A stretch of DNA of 64,000 bases, from NCBI GenBank assembly GCA_949289265.1, contig CASENE010000056.1, positions 1-64,000 on the forward strand, in the 5' to 3' direction. This DNA comes from an uncultured Bacteroides sp. (GTDB lineage: Bacteria; Bacteroidota; Bacteroidia; Bacteroidales; Bacteroidaceae). A program made the position numbers and the translations under genes. Shown in pieces: positions 51,536-59,695 of this stretch (positions are counted from its first letter, which is position 1; each line of letters opens with the position of its first letter). A model generated the notes under the pieces. The model was not told the origin of the DNA and searched no databases. It saw only the letters and a list, made by a program, of their open reading frames with translations.

Positions 51536-52143
51536 TGTTCTGTCTTTTTAAGTTGTTTATTGATCTGTTCTATATAGTCCAACACGGCTTCGCGCCCGCT
51601 TTTGTTCTCCGAAGACGTAACAAAATACGGCGGCAGTTCCTCCCATTGCTCGCTCAACTTGTCCAAATAAGCCTCAATGTTGCCTTTCAGCTTCCCGCCG
51701 CTCAGTTTATCGGCCTTCGTAAAGATGACTGCAAAAGGAATGCCATTCTCCCCCAGCCACTCGATAAATGTCAAGTCGATGGGTTGGGGCGCCAATCTGC
51801 TGTCGACAAGCAGAAAAAGACATGTCAGTTGTTCTCTATACAGGATGTAGCTCTCGATAATGCGGCGGATCTGCTCTTGCGCTTTCTGTCCGCGCTTGGC
51901 ATAGCCATACCCGGGCAGGTCGACCAAGTACCAGCTCTTGTTGATAAGGAAATGATTGATCAGCAAGGTCTTTCCCGGCGTCGCAGAGGTCATGGCGAGT
52001 CCCTTGCGCCCTGTCAGCATATTGATAAGGCTGGACTTTCCCACGTTCGACCTGCCAATGAAGGCGTACTCCGGCAACGTTGCCGCCGGACATTTCCTGA
52101 AGTCGGTATTGCTCACCACAAACTCGGCTGTAGATATTTCCAT
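51532..52143 (-). CDS. engB: Ribosome biogenesis GTPase EngB (YsxC/YihA)
   Basis: This 203-residue TRAFAC GTPase has G1 GRSNVGKS (30-37), G3 DLPGYGYA (75-82) and G4 TKADK. It assists assembly of the large ribosomal subunit. The start at 52143 was chosen because the -7 element at 52181-52188 puts the transcription start near 52174, downstream of the alternative ATG at 52179. It is the first gene of a two-gene operon with the DUF4923 gene. Confidence 0.95.
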   Translation of the reverse strand: MEISTAEFVVSNTDFRKCPAATLPEYAFIGRSNVGKSSLINMLTGRKGLAMTSATPGKTLLINHFLINKSWYLVDLPGYGYAKRGQKAQEQIRRIIESYILYREQLTCLFLLVDSRLAPQPIDLTFIEWLGENGIPFAVIFTKADKLSGGKLKGNIEAYLDKLSEQWEELPPYFVTSSENKSGREAVLDYIEQINKQLKKTEQ

Positions 52144-52180
52144 AACGTTCCTATCCTTTTGATACGTGTGATTAGACATG

Positions 52181-52188
52181 CAAAGGTA
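52181..52188 (-). promoter_or_regulatory. -7 element (TACCTTTG) for the engB-DUF4923 operon
   Basis: Exact TAnnTTTG match on the minus strand, 37 bases upstream of the engB start. It decides the start choice. Confidence 0.75.
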
Positions 52189-52230
52189 ACATTAATTTTC
52201 TGTTATCCGCCCGGACGAGGCTTCAAAATA

Positions 52231-52338
52231 AAGCCGCCCGAACGGGGACTACTATTCCAGCGACCGGGAGATACTATTCCAGCAAGCGGGCATTACTATC
52301 CCGGCAAGCGGGGACTACTACGCTACTAAACACTGAAA
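52231..52338 (+). repeat. Tandem dyad array, family 1, copy c
   Basis: A 21-bp first unit at 52231 is followed by 22-bp units at 52252, 52274 and 52296, each with CTATYCCRGC...CGGG. It ends in the family terminus CTACTAAACACTGAAA (52323-52338). It is the only array here that lies between divergent promoters rather than 3' of a gene. Confidence 0.88.
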
Positions 52339-52440
52339 AACTGACAGTTAGGAAGGATTCCCCATGCACCGGGCAACAGCCCAACCATCTGTCTGTACAT
52401 TTTTCACCGTCGCCTTGCAGATAAAGCCGATTTTTTATTC

Positions 52441-52448
52441 TAACTTTG
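52441..52448 (+). promoter_or_regulatory. -7 element (TAACTTTG) for the coiled-coil membrane protein gene
   Basis: Exact TAnnTTTG match, 143 bases upstream of the ATG at 52592. A TTG at 52415-52417 is a possible -33 element. Confidence 0.6.
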
Positions 52449-52591
52449 CGCAACGGTGTAGACATGCCCGTCCCGCACAGGCGTTGATGCCACGCCCCCC
52501 CTTTTCAGGGCAGACAACGTCTTGGCTTCGGAGGGACTTCGCACGCAGTATAATATTAAATGTATTACTCACCATTAAATGTTGTAACACA

Positions 52592-53476
52592 ATGGCAGAC
52601 CCTAAGAAAAAAAATATCATGCTCATCTCGGGCGGCGTTGTCCTCCTGCTGTTATTGGCCGGCGTAAGTTCGCTGCTGTTTCTGGAGAAGAAGACGAACC
52701 GCGAACTGGTGCAGGAGTTTGAACTGGAAAAAGAAGACCTGGAAAACCAATACACCACCTTCGCCAAGCAATATGACGAACTGAAGCTGACCGTGTCCAA
52801 TGATTCCTTGTCTTCGTTGCTGGAAAAGGAACAACTGAAGACGCAACGCCTGTTGGAAGAACTGCGGACCGTGAAAAGCAGCAACGCACGCGAAATCCGC
52901 CGGCTCCGCAACGAGCTGGCCACCCTGCGCAAGGTGATGATAGGCTATATCAACCAGATAGACTCGCTGAACAGACTGACCGTGAAGCAGAAAGCCATCA
53001 TAGCCGACGTGACCGAGAAATACAATGCGGCATCGGCCACAATCAGCAACCTGTCTGAAGAAAAGAAGGCGCTCAACCAAAAAGTGACTCTGGCCGCCCA
53101 GTTGGACGCGACCAGGATTGAAATAACTCCCTTGAACAAGCGCAACCGTTCCACGAAACGAATCAAAAACATCGTGCGGCTCCAGATTGACTTCACCATC
53201 ACCAAAAACATAACGGCCGAGACGGGCGAACGCACCCTGTATGTCCGCATCACGAAGCCGGACAATGACGTATTGTCCAAGAATGCCTCGGATATCTTTC
53301 CTTACGAGAACAGGGATTTGCGCTATTCCATCAAGAAATACATCGAATATGACGGCGAAGAGCAACCTGTGACCGTCTATTGGGACGTGGAAGAATTCCT
53401 GTATGCAGGCACCTATCGCGTGGATATCTTTGCCGACGGGAACCTGATTGGCAGCCAATCCTTCGCATTGGACTAA
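52592..53476 (+). CDS. Membrane-anchored coiled-coil protein of unknown function
   Basis: This 294-residue protein has a short N-terminal cytoplasmic stretch (MADPKKKN), a transmembrane helix (about 9-29), a long charged coiled coil (about 32-165, rich in Glu/Lys/Leu), and a C-terminal beta-rich domain (about 180-294). The last part contains RLQIDFTITKNITAETGERTLYVRI and YWDVEEFLYAGTYRVDIFADG. I recognise no named family with confidence. The upstream in-frame extension (from 52364) precedes the promoter at 52441 and is not used. It is a single gene, 125 bases upstream of the TolC gene. Confidence 0.8.
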   Translation: MADPKKKNIMLISGGVVLLLLLAGVSSLLFLEKKTNRELVQEFELEKEDLENQYTTFAKQYDELKLTVSNDSLSSLLEKEQLKTQRLLEELRTVKSSNAREIRRLRNELATLRKVMIGYINQIDSLNRLTVKQKAIIADVTEKYNAASATISNLSEEKKALNQKVTLAAQLDATRIEITPLNKRNRSTKRIKNIVRLQIDFTITKNITAETGERTLYVRITKPDNDVLSKNASDIFPYENRDLRYSIKKYIEYDGEEQPVTVYWDVEEFLYAGTYRVDIFADGNLIGSQSFALD

Positions 53477-53513
53477 AAAAACTTAATTCCCTTGACGATT
53501 CAAGGGGAATGCC

Positions 53514-53521
53514 TACCTTTG
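53514..53521 (+). promoter_or_regulatory. -33/-7 promoter of the TolC-HlyD-ABC2 operon
   Basis: The -7 element is an exact TACCTTTG. TTGAC at 53492-53496 lies 17 bases upstream and serves as the -33 element. The leader would be about 75 bases. Confidence 0.75.
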
Positions 53522-53601
53522 CATTGTTGCTTATGCAACCGTTTAATCGTTTTGCATATCCATTCCAACCCGGTTTATACTACAATAGATGCACAGATTC
53601 A

Positions 53602-55071
53602 ATGAAAAAAGTCCTTTGTATCATATGTTTACTTTGCGCCTACTTGTCCTTGGGCGCGCAGCAGGTACTCAACTTGGATAGTTGTCGTGCATTAGCCTTG
53701 CGCAACAACAAAGCCTTGCTGATTAGCAACGAAAGAATCAAGAATGCCCATTACAAGCAAAAAGCCGCCTTCACCAACTTTCTTCCCAAGATATCTGCGG
53801 CGGGTGGCTATATCCGTACGGGCAACGAAATCTCTCTATTAAGCGATGCGCAAAAAGGAGTCCTGTCTCAGTTAGGAACCTCGCTGGCTACTCCCCTGCA
53901 AAATGCCGCTCAAATCATTGCACAAATCCATCCGGAATTAAGCGGCTCGCTCTCGGCCTTGGGGCAAAGCCTGACAGGCACGTTGAACCAAGCCGGCAGT
54001 TCCTTGGTGGATGCGTTCCGTACGGATACGCGCAACATGTATGCCGGGGCGTTGACCTTGACACAGCCCTTGTACATGGGCGGTAAAATACGTGCCTACA
54101 ATAAAATCACCCGCTACGCAGAAGAGTTAGCCCACCAACAGCACAACGCACAAATGCAGGAAGTCATCCTGGACGTGGACCAGGCTTATTGGCAGGTAGT
54201 ATCCCTGGCCCATAAGGCGACATTGGCCCAAAGCTATCTGACGTTGCTCCAAAGACTGGAAAGCGACATTGAGAAGATGGTGGCAGAAGGCGTTGCGACC
54301 AAAGCCGACGAATTATCGGTAAAGGTAAAAGTGAACGAAGCAGAAATGGCACAGACCAAGGTCAATGACGGACTGACTTTGGCGCGTATGCTGCTCTGCC
54401 AACTGTGCGGGCTCGACCTCTCCACCTCCTTCGTGCTGGCCGACGAAAAAGAAGCGAACTTAGCTCCCGTGGCCATCTCCGAGCAGGCAATCAATCTCCC
54501 TGAAGTCTATGATAACAGGCCGGAAATACGCAGCTTGGCATTGGCTACGGATATCTATAAACAAAAAGTAAACGTCACACGCTCCGGCTACCTGCCTTCC
54601 ATCGCCTTCATAGGCGGATACATGGCCACCAATCCCTCTGTCTACAATAGCTTTGAAAAACGCTTCAAGGGTACATGGAATCTGGGAATAACCGTCAGCC
54701 TGCCTATCTGGCATTGGAAAGAAGGAATATACCAAGTGAAAGCGGCAAAGTCGGAAGCCCGCATGGCCCAACTACAGCTACAAGAGGCCAAAGAAAAGAT
54801 AGAGCTTCAGGTAAACCAATCAGTCTTCCAAGTTAATGAAGCAGCCAAGAAATTGGCCATGACAGAAAAGAACCTGGAAAAAGCCGACGAGAACCTGCGT
54901 TATGCCACATTGGGATTCGAAGAAGGCGTGATTCCGGCCAGCAACGTGCTGGAGGCACACACCGCTTGGCTATCCGCCCAATCAGAAAAGATTGATGCAC
55001 AAATAGACGTGAGGCTGACAGAGCTTTACCTAAAGAAAGCAACGGGAAGACTCGCCATAACGAATGACTGA
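53602..55071 (+). CDS. TolC-family outer-membrane efflux protein
   Basis: This 489-residue protein has a signal peptide (about 1-19, ending LSLGAQQ) and the outer-membrane efflux layout of two repeats with long helical hairpins. LNLDSCRALALRNNKALLISNERI opens the first repeat; LTQPLYMGGKIRAYNKI marks the first strand pair, and WNLGITVSLPIWHWKEG the second. It forms the outer-membrane duct of a tripartite pump with the HlyD protein and ABC-2 permeases downstream. The start at 53602 is set by the signal peptide. Confidence 0.93.
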   Translation: MKKVLCIICLLCAYLSLGAQQVLNLDSCRALALRNNKALLISNERIKNAHYKQKAAFTNFLPKISAAGGYIRTGNEISLLSDAQKGVLSQLGTSLATPLQNAAQIIAQIHPELSGSLSALGQSLTGTLNQAGSSLVDAFRTDTRNMYAGALTLTQPLYMGGKIRAYNKITRYAEELAHQQHNAQMQEVILDVDQAYWQVVSLAHKATLAQSYLTLLQRLESDIEKMVAEGVATKADELSVKVKVNEAEMAQTKVNDGLTLARMLLCQLCGLDLSTSFVLADEKEANLAPVAISEQAINLPEVYDNRPEIRSLALATDIYKQKVNVTRSGYLPSIAFIGGYMATNPSVYNSFEKRFKGTWNLGITVSLPIWHWKEGIYQVKAAKSEARMAQLQLQEAKEKIELQVNQSVFQVNEAAKKLAMTEKNLEKADENLRYATLGFEEGVIPASNVLEAHTAWLSAQSEKIDAQIDVRLTELYLKKATGRLAITND

Positions 55072-55127
55072 GCGCGCTTCTCACCAAAGAACAGACATAG
55101 AACCAACATCATAAAAGCAAAAGAACG

Positions 55128-56114
55128 ATGAATACCAAAATTCAGAACAACAATATCCTATTAGCCTTCCTCGCACTGCTGGGCGTTGTAATTATCGTGG
55201 CCTTTATCGGCTTCTTCTTTTTAGGCAACAAGTCAGAAATAATCCAAGGACAAGCCGAAGTGACAGAATACCGGGTATCCAGCAAAGTGCCCGGCCGCAT
55301 TCTGGAGTTCCGGGTAAAAGAAGGCCAGCAAGTGAAAGCCGGAGACACGTTGGCCATCTTAGAGGCACCCGATGTTCAAGCCAAGCTGGAGCAGGCACGG
55401 GCCGCAGAAGCAGCGGCACAGGCCCAAAACGAGAAAGCCATAAAAGGCGTAAGACACGAACAAGTGCAAGCCGCATTCGAAATGTGGCAAAAGGCACAAG
55501 CCGGACTGACCATTGCCGAGAAATCATACAAAAGAGTCAAGAGGCTCTATGACGAAGGCGTGATGTCTGCCCAAAAGTTGGATGAAGCAACCGCCCAACG
55601 CGATGCAGCCATAGCCACAGAAAAGGCAGCGAAATCCCAATATGACATGGCACGCAACGGTGCTGAACGAGAAGACAAGGCTGCCGCAGCCGCACTGGTG
55701 AAACGGGCGCAAGGAGCAGTGGCCGAAGTAGAATCGTACATCAGAGAAACCATACTTACGGCCTCTGCCCCGGGCGAAATATCCGATATCTTTCCGCACA
55801 TAGGCGAATTGGTCGGCACGGGCGCCCCCATTATGAACGTGGCCATCCTGGACGACATGTGGGTGACCTTTAACGTGAGGGAGGATTTGCTGCAAGGGCT
55901 GAAGATGGGCAGCGAACTGGACTGCTTCATACCGGCACTGAACCGCTCTGTCCGACTGAAAGTAGACTATATGAAAGACTTGGGAACGTATGCAACGTGG
56001 AAAGCCACCAAGACCACGGGAGAGTTCGACCTGAAAACGTTCGAGGTAAGAGCTACGCCGATGGAAGCTGTAGACGGGCTGCGCCCCGGCATGAGTGTCA
56101 TTTTGGAACGATAA
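55128..56114 (+). CDS. HlyD-family periplasmic adaptor (membrane fusion protein)
   Basis: This 328-residue protein has an N-terminal transmembrane anchor (about 9-32), then a lipoyl-like half (VSSKVPGRILEFRVKEGQQVKAGDTLAILEAPDV), a long alpha-helical hairpin (about 85-195), and the second lipoyl half with ETILTASAPGEISDIFPHIGELV. The C-terminal beta-barrel ends MSVILER. It joins the inner-membrane permeases to the TolC duct. It starts 56 bases after tolC and ends 9 bases before the first permease. Confidence 0.93.
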   Translation: MNTKIQNNNILLAFLALLGVVIIVAFIGFFFLGNKSEIIQGQAEVTEYRVSSKVPGRILEFRVKEGQQVKAGDTLAILEAPDVQAKLEQARAAEAAAQAQNEKAIKGVRHEQVQAAFEMWQKAQAGLTIAEKSYKRVKRLYDEGVMSAQKLDEATAQRDAAIATEKAAKSQYDMARNGAEREDKAAAAALVKRAQGAVAEVESYIRETILTASAPGEISDIFPHIGELVGTGAPIMNVAILDDMWVTFNVREDLLQGLKMGSELDCFIPALNRSVRLKVDYMKDLGTYATWKATKTTGEFDLKTFEVRATPMEAVDGLRPGMSVILER

Positions 56115-56123
56115 GATAAGAAA

Positions 56124-57302
56124 ATGGAAGTCCGTAGCCTACATAAAGCATTGTGGGACGTGGCGAAGCGCGAATGCCTGCGTCTGGTGTCGAAGCCCAT
56201 TTATCTGTTCTGCATGATTGTAGCGCCTTTATTCTGCTACCTGTTCTTCACAACGCTGATGGATTCAGGGCTGCCGACCAATATGCCTGTCGGTATTGTA
56301 GACCAGGACGAGACGACGGTCACCCGCCAACTGACACGCACCCTCGACGCCTTCCAACAGAGCCGGATAGTCGCCCATTACCCCAATTTCAGCGAAGCGC
56401 GCAAAGCCATGCAGCGGGGAGACATCTATGGCTTCTACTACATTCCCCAAGGCACAACCGCGCAAGCCCAAACCCAACAACGCCCCACCATCTCTTTCTA
56501 CACCAACAACACCCTGCTCATTGCCGGTTCCTTGTTGTTCAAAGACATGAAAACCTTGGGCGAACTGGCCTCCGGCTCTGTGACGCAAGCCACCTTGCTG
56601 GCCAAAGGCTTCACGGAAGAACAGGCGGCAGCCTACTTGCAACCCATCGTGATAGACACGCATCCCTTGCACAATCCCTGGTTGAACTACTCCGTCTACC
56701 TGAACAACACCTTTGCGCCGGGCGTTCTGATGCTGCTGATTTTCATGATCACCGTCTATTCCATCGGTATAGAAATCAAAGAAGGCACGTCAAGCACGTG
56801 GTTGCGCACGAGCGGCGGCTCCATCGGGATTGCGCTGGGCGGCAAGTTGCTCCCCCATACGGCCGTATTCTTCTTGATGGGCATCCTGTACAACGTATAT
56901 CTGTACGGATTCCTGCACTTCCCGTGCCACAGCGGCATCCTGCCCATGCTCCTCGCCACTCTGTGCTTCGTGCTGGCCTCACAGGGCATGGGAGTCCTGA
57001 TGATCGGGAGCTTGCTGACACTGCGGTTAGGACTGAGTTTTGCCTCCTTGTGGGGGGTGCTCTCTTTCTCCATGTGCGGACTCTCGTTCCCGCTGATGGG
57101 CATGCACCCCACCCTGCAGGCTTTGGCCAACCTCTTCCCCCTGCGCCACTATTTTCTTATCTATGTAGACCAGGCGCTGAACGGATATGCCATGGCTTAC
57201 TCCTGGACCAACTACGCAGCCCTGCTGCTCTTCGCCCTGCTGCCGCTATTGGTAGGCCGCCGCCTGAAGCATGCCTTAGTTTCCCCCCAATACATCCCCT
57301 GA
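56124..57302 (+). CDS. ABC-2 type transporter permease (YhhJ/YbhR-like), first
   Basis: This 392-residue inner-membrane protein has one N-terminal helix (about 25-48), a large periplasmic domain opening GIVDQDETTVTRQLTRTLD, and five C-terminal helices from about residue 195. That is the ABC-2 (YhhJ/YbhS/YbhR) layout. It starts 9 bases after the HlyD gene and ends 2 bases before the second permease. No ATPase gene lies in the operon, so the energy source is not evident. Its substrate is unknown. Confidence 0.9.
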   Translation: MEVRSLHKALWDVAKRECLRLVSKPIYLFCMIVAPLFCYLFFTTLMDSGLPTNMPVGIVDQDETTVTRQLTRTLDAFQQSRIVAHYPNFSEARKAMQRGDIYGFYYIPQGTTAQAQTQQRPTISFYTNNTLLIAGSLLFKDMKTLGELASGSVTQATLLAKGFTEEQAAAYLQPIVIDTHPLHNPWLNYSVYLNNTFAPGVLMLLIFMITVYSIGIEIKEGTSSTWLRTSGGSIGIALGGKLLPHTAVFFLMGILYNVYLYGFLHFPCHSGILPMLLATLCFVLASQGMGVLMIGSLLTLRLGLSFASLWGVLSFSMCGLSFPLMGMHPTLQALANLFPLRHYFLIYVDQALNGYAMAYSWTNYAALLLFALLPLLVGRRLKHALVSPQYIP

Positions 57303-57304
57303 CT

Positions 57305-58543
57305 ATGAAAAGACCAAACTTCAGACGACTCATGGCACAAAGCCTCCGGGACATTTTCGCTATCTGGAGACGTGAAATCCGTAGCGTTTTCCACGACCAG
57401 GGCATATTGATATTCTTCATCCTTGTCCCTTTGGTCTACCCGCTGATATATGCCTTCATCTACACCAACGAGACGCTGCGCGACGTCCCCACGGTCGTGG
57501 TCGACCAGTCCAACACCGCGCTAAGCCGCCATTACCTGCGGCAGGTGGACGCCAGCCCCGAGGTATGCCTCAGCGCCTATTGCCCCGACATGGAAGCAGC
57601 CCAGAAGGCATTGAAAGAACGCAAGGCCTACGGCATCATCTACATCCCCTCCTCGTTCGGCGACGACATCGCGCAAGGCCGGCAGACACAAGTCAGCCTC
57701 TATTGCGACATGAGCGGGCTGCTGTATTACAAGTCCCTCCTGCTGGCCAACACAGAGGTATCCCTGGAAATGAATGCGGACATCAAGATAGCCCGTTCCG
57801 GCAACACCACCGACCGGCAGGACGCGCTGACCGCCTACCCCATCACGTATAAAGACATCGCCCTCTACAATCCGACCAACGGCTTTGCCGCCTTCCTGAT
57901 TCCGGCCGTACTGATGCTGATCGTCCAACAGACGCTGCTGCTGGGGATTGGATTGCGGAACGGCACCACCTACGAGAAAAACGCGTTCCACCAACTGGTG
58001 CCCACCAGCCGCCACTACAACGGCACCCTGCACATCGTCATCGGCAAAAGCCTGAGCTACCTGATGGTCTATCTGGTGGTGGCAGCCTACATCTTGTGCG
58101 TCGTGCCCTACATTTTCCGGCTCAACCAGATAGGACATCCCGTCGAACTGGCCCGCTTCATCGTCCCCTACCTGCTGGCCTGCATCTTCTTCTCCATGAC
58201 CCTCTCCATCCTTATCCGCAGCCGGGAAAGCTGCATGCCGGTATTCGTGTTTACCTCCGTACCCCTGCTGTTTCTTTCCGGCATCTCATGGCCGGGCAGC
58301 GCCATCCCGGAGGGCTGGAGATACGTCTCCTACCTGTTCCCGTCCACGTTCGGCATCAACGGATTCGTGCGCATCAACAGCATGGGCGCCACGCTGCACG
58401 AAGCCTCCTTTGAATACCAGGCCCTTTGGATACAAACGGGCATCTACTTCCTGACCGCCTGCCTCGTGTACAAATGGCAAATCCTGCAGAGCCGGCGACG
58501 CTTCATCCGGGAGAACAGGCAGCAGGCGCGCGCAGCAGAATAA
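57305..58543 (+). CDS. ABC-2 type transporter permease (YhhJ/YbhS-like), second
   Basis: This 412-residue inner-membrane protein has the same layout as the first permease: an N-terminal helix at about 39-60 (LIFFILVPLVYPLIYAFIY), a periplasmic domain starting VVVDQSNTALSRHYLRQVD, and about five C-terminal helices. The start at 57305 follows the upstream stop by 2 bases; a longer in-frame reading to 56153 is a shadow of the upstream gene. It ends the operon, followed by a hairpin (58564-58621). Confidence 0.92.
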   Translation: MKRPNFRRLMAQSLRDIFAIWRREIRSVFHDQGILIFFILVPLVYPLIYAFIYTNETLRDVPTVVVDQSNTALSRHYLRQVDASPEVCLSAYCPDMEAAQKALKERKAYGIIYIPSSFGDDIAQGRQTQVSLYCDMSGLLYYKSLLLANTEVSLEMNADIKIARSGNTTDRQDALTAYPITYKDIALYNPTNGFAAFLIPAVLMLIVQQTLLLGIGLRNGTTYEKNAFHQLVPTSRHYNGTLHIVIGKSLSYLMVYLVVAAYILCVVPYIFRLNQIGHPVELARFIVPYLLACIFFSMTLSILIRSRESCMPVFVFTSVPLLFLSGISWPGSAIPEGWRYVSYLFPSTFGINGFVRINSMGATLHEASFEYQALWIQTGIYFLTACLVYKWQILQSRRRFIRENRQQARAAE

Positions 58544-58563
58544 ACCGCAGTTAACAAGAAGAC

Positions 58564-58621
58564 GAGTGAACAAGGCTACAAGGGACGGATTGCACGTCTG
58601 CCCTTGCAGCCTTGTTCACTT
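58564..58621 (+). terminator. Long hairpin downstream of the ABC-2 operon
   Basis: GAGTGAACAAGGCTACAAGG (58564-58583, continuing one G) pairs with the complement at 58601-58621, with one or two mismatches over 21 bp and a 16-base loop. The tail is not U-rich, but it lies only 20 bases past the stop. Confidence 0.7.
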
Positions 58622-58714
58622 GTCAACCCGCCCCTTGTCCCCTCGTCCCTTGTCCCCTCGTCAACTTGTCCACTCGTCAACTCGTCCCCTCGTCAACTTG
58701 TCCACTTGTTCCCT
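58618..58714 (+). repeat. 8-bp/16-bp microsatellite (CTTGTC/CTCGTC)
   Basis: About a dozen imperfect 8-bp units of the form CTYGTCNN alternate, giving 16-bp higher-order units such as TTGTCCMCTCGTCAAC. It directly follows the ABC-2 operon hairpin. Such repeats are prone to slippage, so copy number may vary between strains. Confidence 0.75.
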
Positions 58715-58758
58715 TCCAAAACTAGCCAAGCCCTGGGGAAAAGTTGCCAAGGCCAAAG

Positions 58759-58855
58759 AAAAACTATAAATTTAGGTTGGATTTATGTAAATCTAGGCTA
58801 GATTTATGTAAATCCAAGCTGAATTTATGTAAATCCAGTCTAAATTTATAGTTTT
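58759..58855. repeat. Tandem dyad array, family 2, copy c (21-bp period)
   Basis: Three 21-bp units start at 58777, 58798 and 58819 with core ATTTATGTAAATC. They are bounded by AAAAACTATAAATTTAGGTT on the left and CTAAATTTATAGTTTT on the right. Flanks resemble the other two copies (GTTTTCGCC on the right, as in copy a). It lies downstream of the ABC-2 operon. Confidence 0.88.
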
Positions 58856-59036
58856 CGCCAAAGCTTGCCGTTTTTTTCCCGGCGGATGGAGACTTTTTCC
58901 CGCAGGAAAGGGATGTTTTCGGGCCGGAAGCGGAACCACGTCCCGACGGCAGGCCAATCGCCGCCGCTTTTTCCGTCCGCCCCGTTTCACTAACATATTT
59001 TAGGGGAAAACCTTGTCAACACAAATAAGTATTTCT

Positions 59037-59044
59037 TAACTTTG
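59037..59044 (+). promoter_or_regulatory. -33/-7 promoter of the thiE-like/addAB genes
   Basis: Exact TAACTTTG, with TTG at 59013-59015 about 21 bases upstream as the -33 element. The start of transcription would be near 59050. Confidence 0.75.
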
Positions 59045-59076
59045 CCCATGAAAAACCAACATACGCATCAGCAAGC

Positions 59077-59682
59077 ATGAAACTCATCGTTGTCACGACT
59101 CCGACTTTCTTCGTGGAAGAAGACCAGATTCTGACCGCCCTCTTTGAAGAAGGACTCGACATACTCCACCTGCGCAAACCGGAAACGCCCGCCATGTATT
59201 CCGAAAGATTGCTTACGCTCATCCCCCAGAAATACCACAAGCGCATCGTCACCCACGAGCATTTCTACCTGCAAGAAGAATTCGGCCTGCTGGGCATCCA
59301 CCTGAACCGCCGCAACCCTTCGGAGCCGCACGACTATTCAGGCCACGTCAGCTGCACCTGCCGCACCCTGCAAGAGCTGGACAACAAGAAGCACTTCTAC
59401 GACTACCTCTTTCTGAGCCCGGTATTCGACTCCGCCTCGCGCCCCCGCCCCGCCGCCTTCACCATGGAAGAGTTGCGCCAGGGAGAACGCGAAGGACGGA
59501 TAGACAACAAGGTTATGGCCCTGGGAGGCGTCCGCCTGGAAAACATTCCACTGGTGCGCGACCTCGGGTTTGGTGGCGCAGTCATCATGGGCGACCTCTG
59601 GAACAAGTTCAACGCCTGCACAGACCGTGACTACCGCGGCATTATCGAGTATTTCAAACTGCTGAAAAAGGCTGTCGAATAA
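59077..59682 (+). CDS. ThiE/TenI-family thiamine phosphate synthase-like protein
   Basis: This 201-residue TIM-barrel protein resembles thiamine phosphate synthase. It has ILHLRKPE near the first phosphate site, GIHLNRRNP, LFLSPVFDS and MALGGVRLENIP. The usual ThiE stretch before the pyrophosphate site is poorly conserved, so it may be a TenI-like paralogue rather than the main synthase. No other thiamine gene is nearby; it lies 13 bases upstream of the AddA-type gene. Its ATG overlaps the stop of a small upstream frame (59048-59080). Confidence 0.75.
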   Translation: MKLIVVTTPTFFVEEDQILTALFEEGLDILHLRKPETPAMYSERLLTLIPQKYHKRIVTHEHFYLQEEFGLLGIHLNRRNPSEPHDYSGHVSCTCRTLQELDNKKHFYDYLFLSPVFDSASRPRPAAFTMEELRQGEREGRIDNKVMALGGVRLENIPLVRDLGFGGAVIMGDLWNKFNACTDRDYRGIIEYFKLLKKAVE

Positions 59683-59695
59683 CCCCGCCCTCCCC

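Larger units (their letters stand above)
52144..52591. other. Divergent spacer between engB and the coiled-coil membrane protein
   Basis: This 448-base spacer holds the engB -7 element (52181-52188), a family 1 array (52231-52338) and the -7 element of the plus-strand gene (52441-52448). About 140 bases of leader follow the second promoter, with no recognised structure. Confidence 0.7.
58544..59076. other. Spacer between the ABC-2 operon and the ThiE/TenI-like gene
   Basis: This 533-base spacer holds a large hairpin (58564-58621), an 8-bp microsatellite (58618-58714), a family 2 array (58759-58855) and the promoter of the next gene (59037-59044). An 11-codon ATG frame at 59048-59080 overlaps the next gene's start. 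Confidence 0.75.

Noticed and set aside
56153-57304. A 384-codon N-terminal extension of the second ABC-2 permease
   Set aside because: It overlaps the first permease in another frame and has no membrane or domain logic. The start at 57305, two bases after the upstream stop, gives the family N-terminus.
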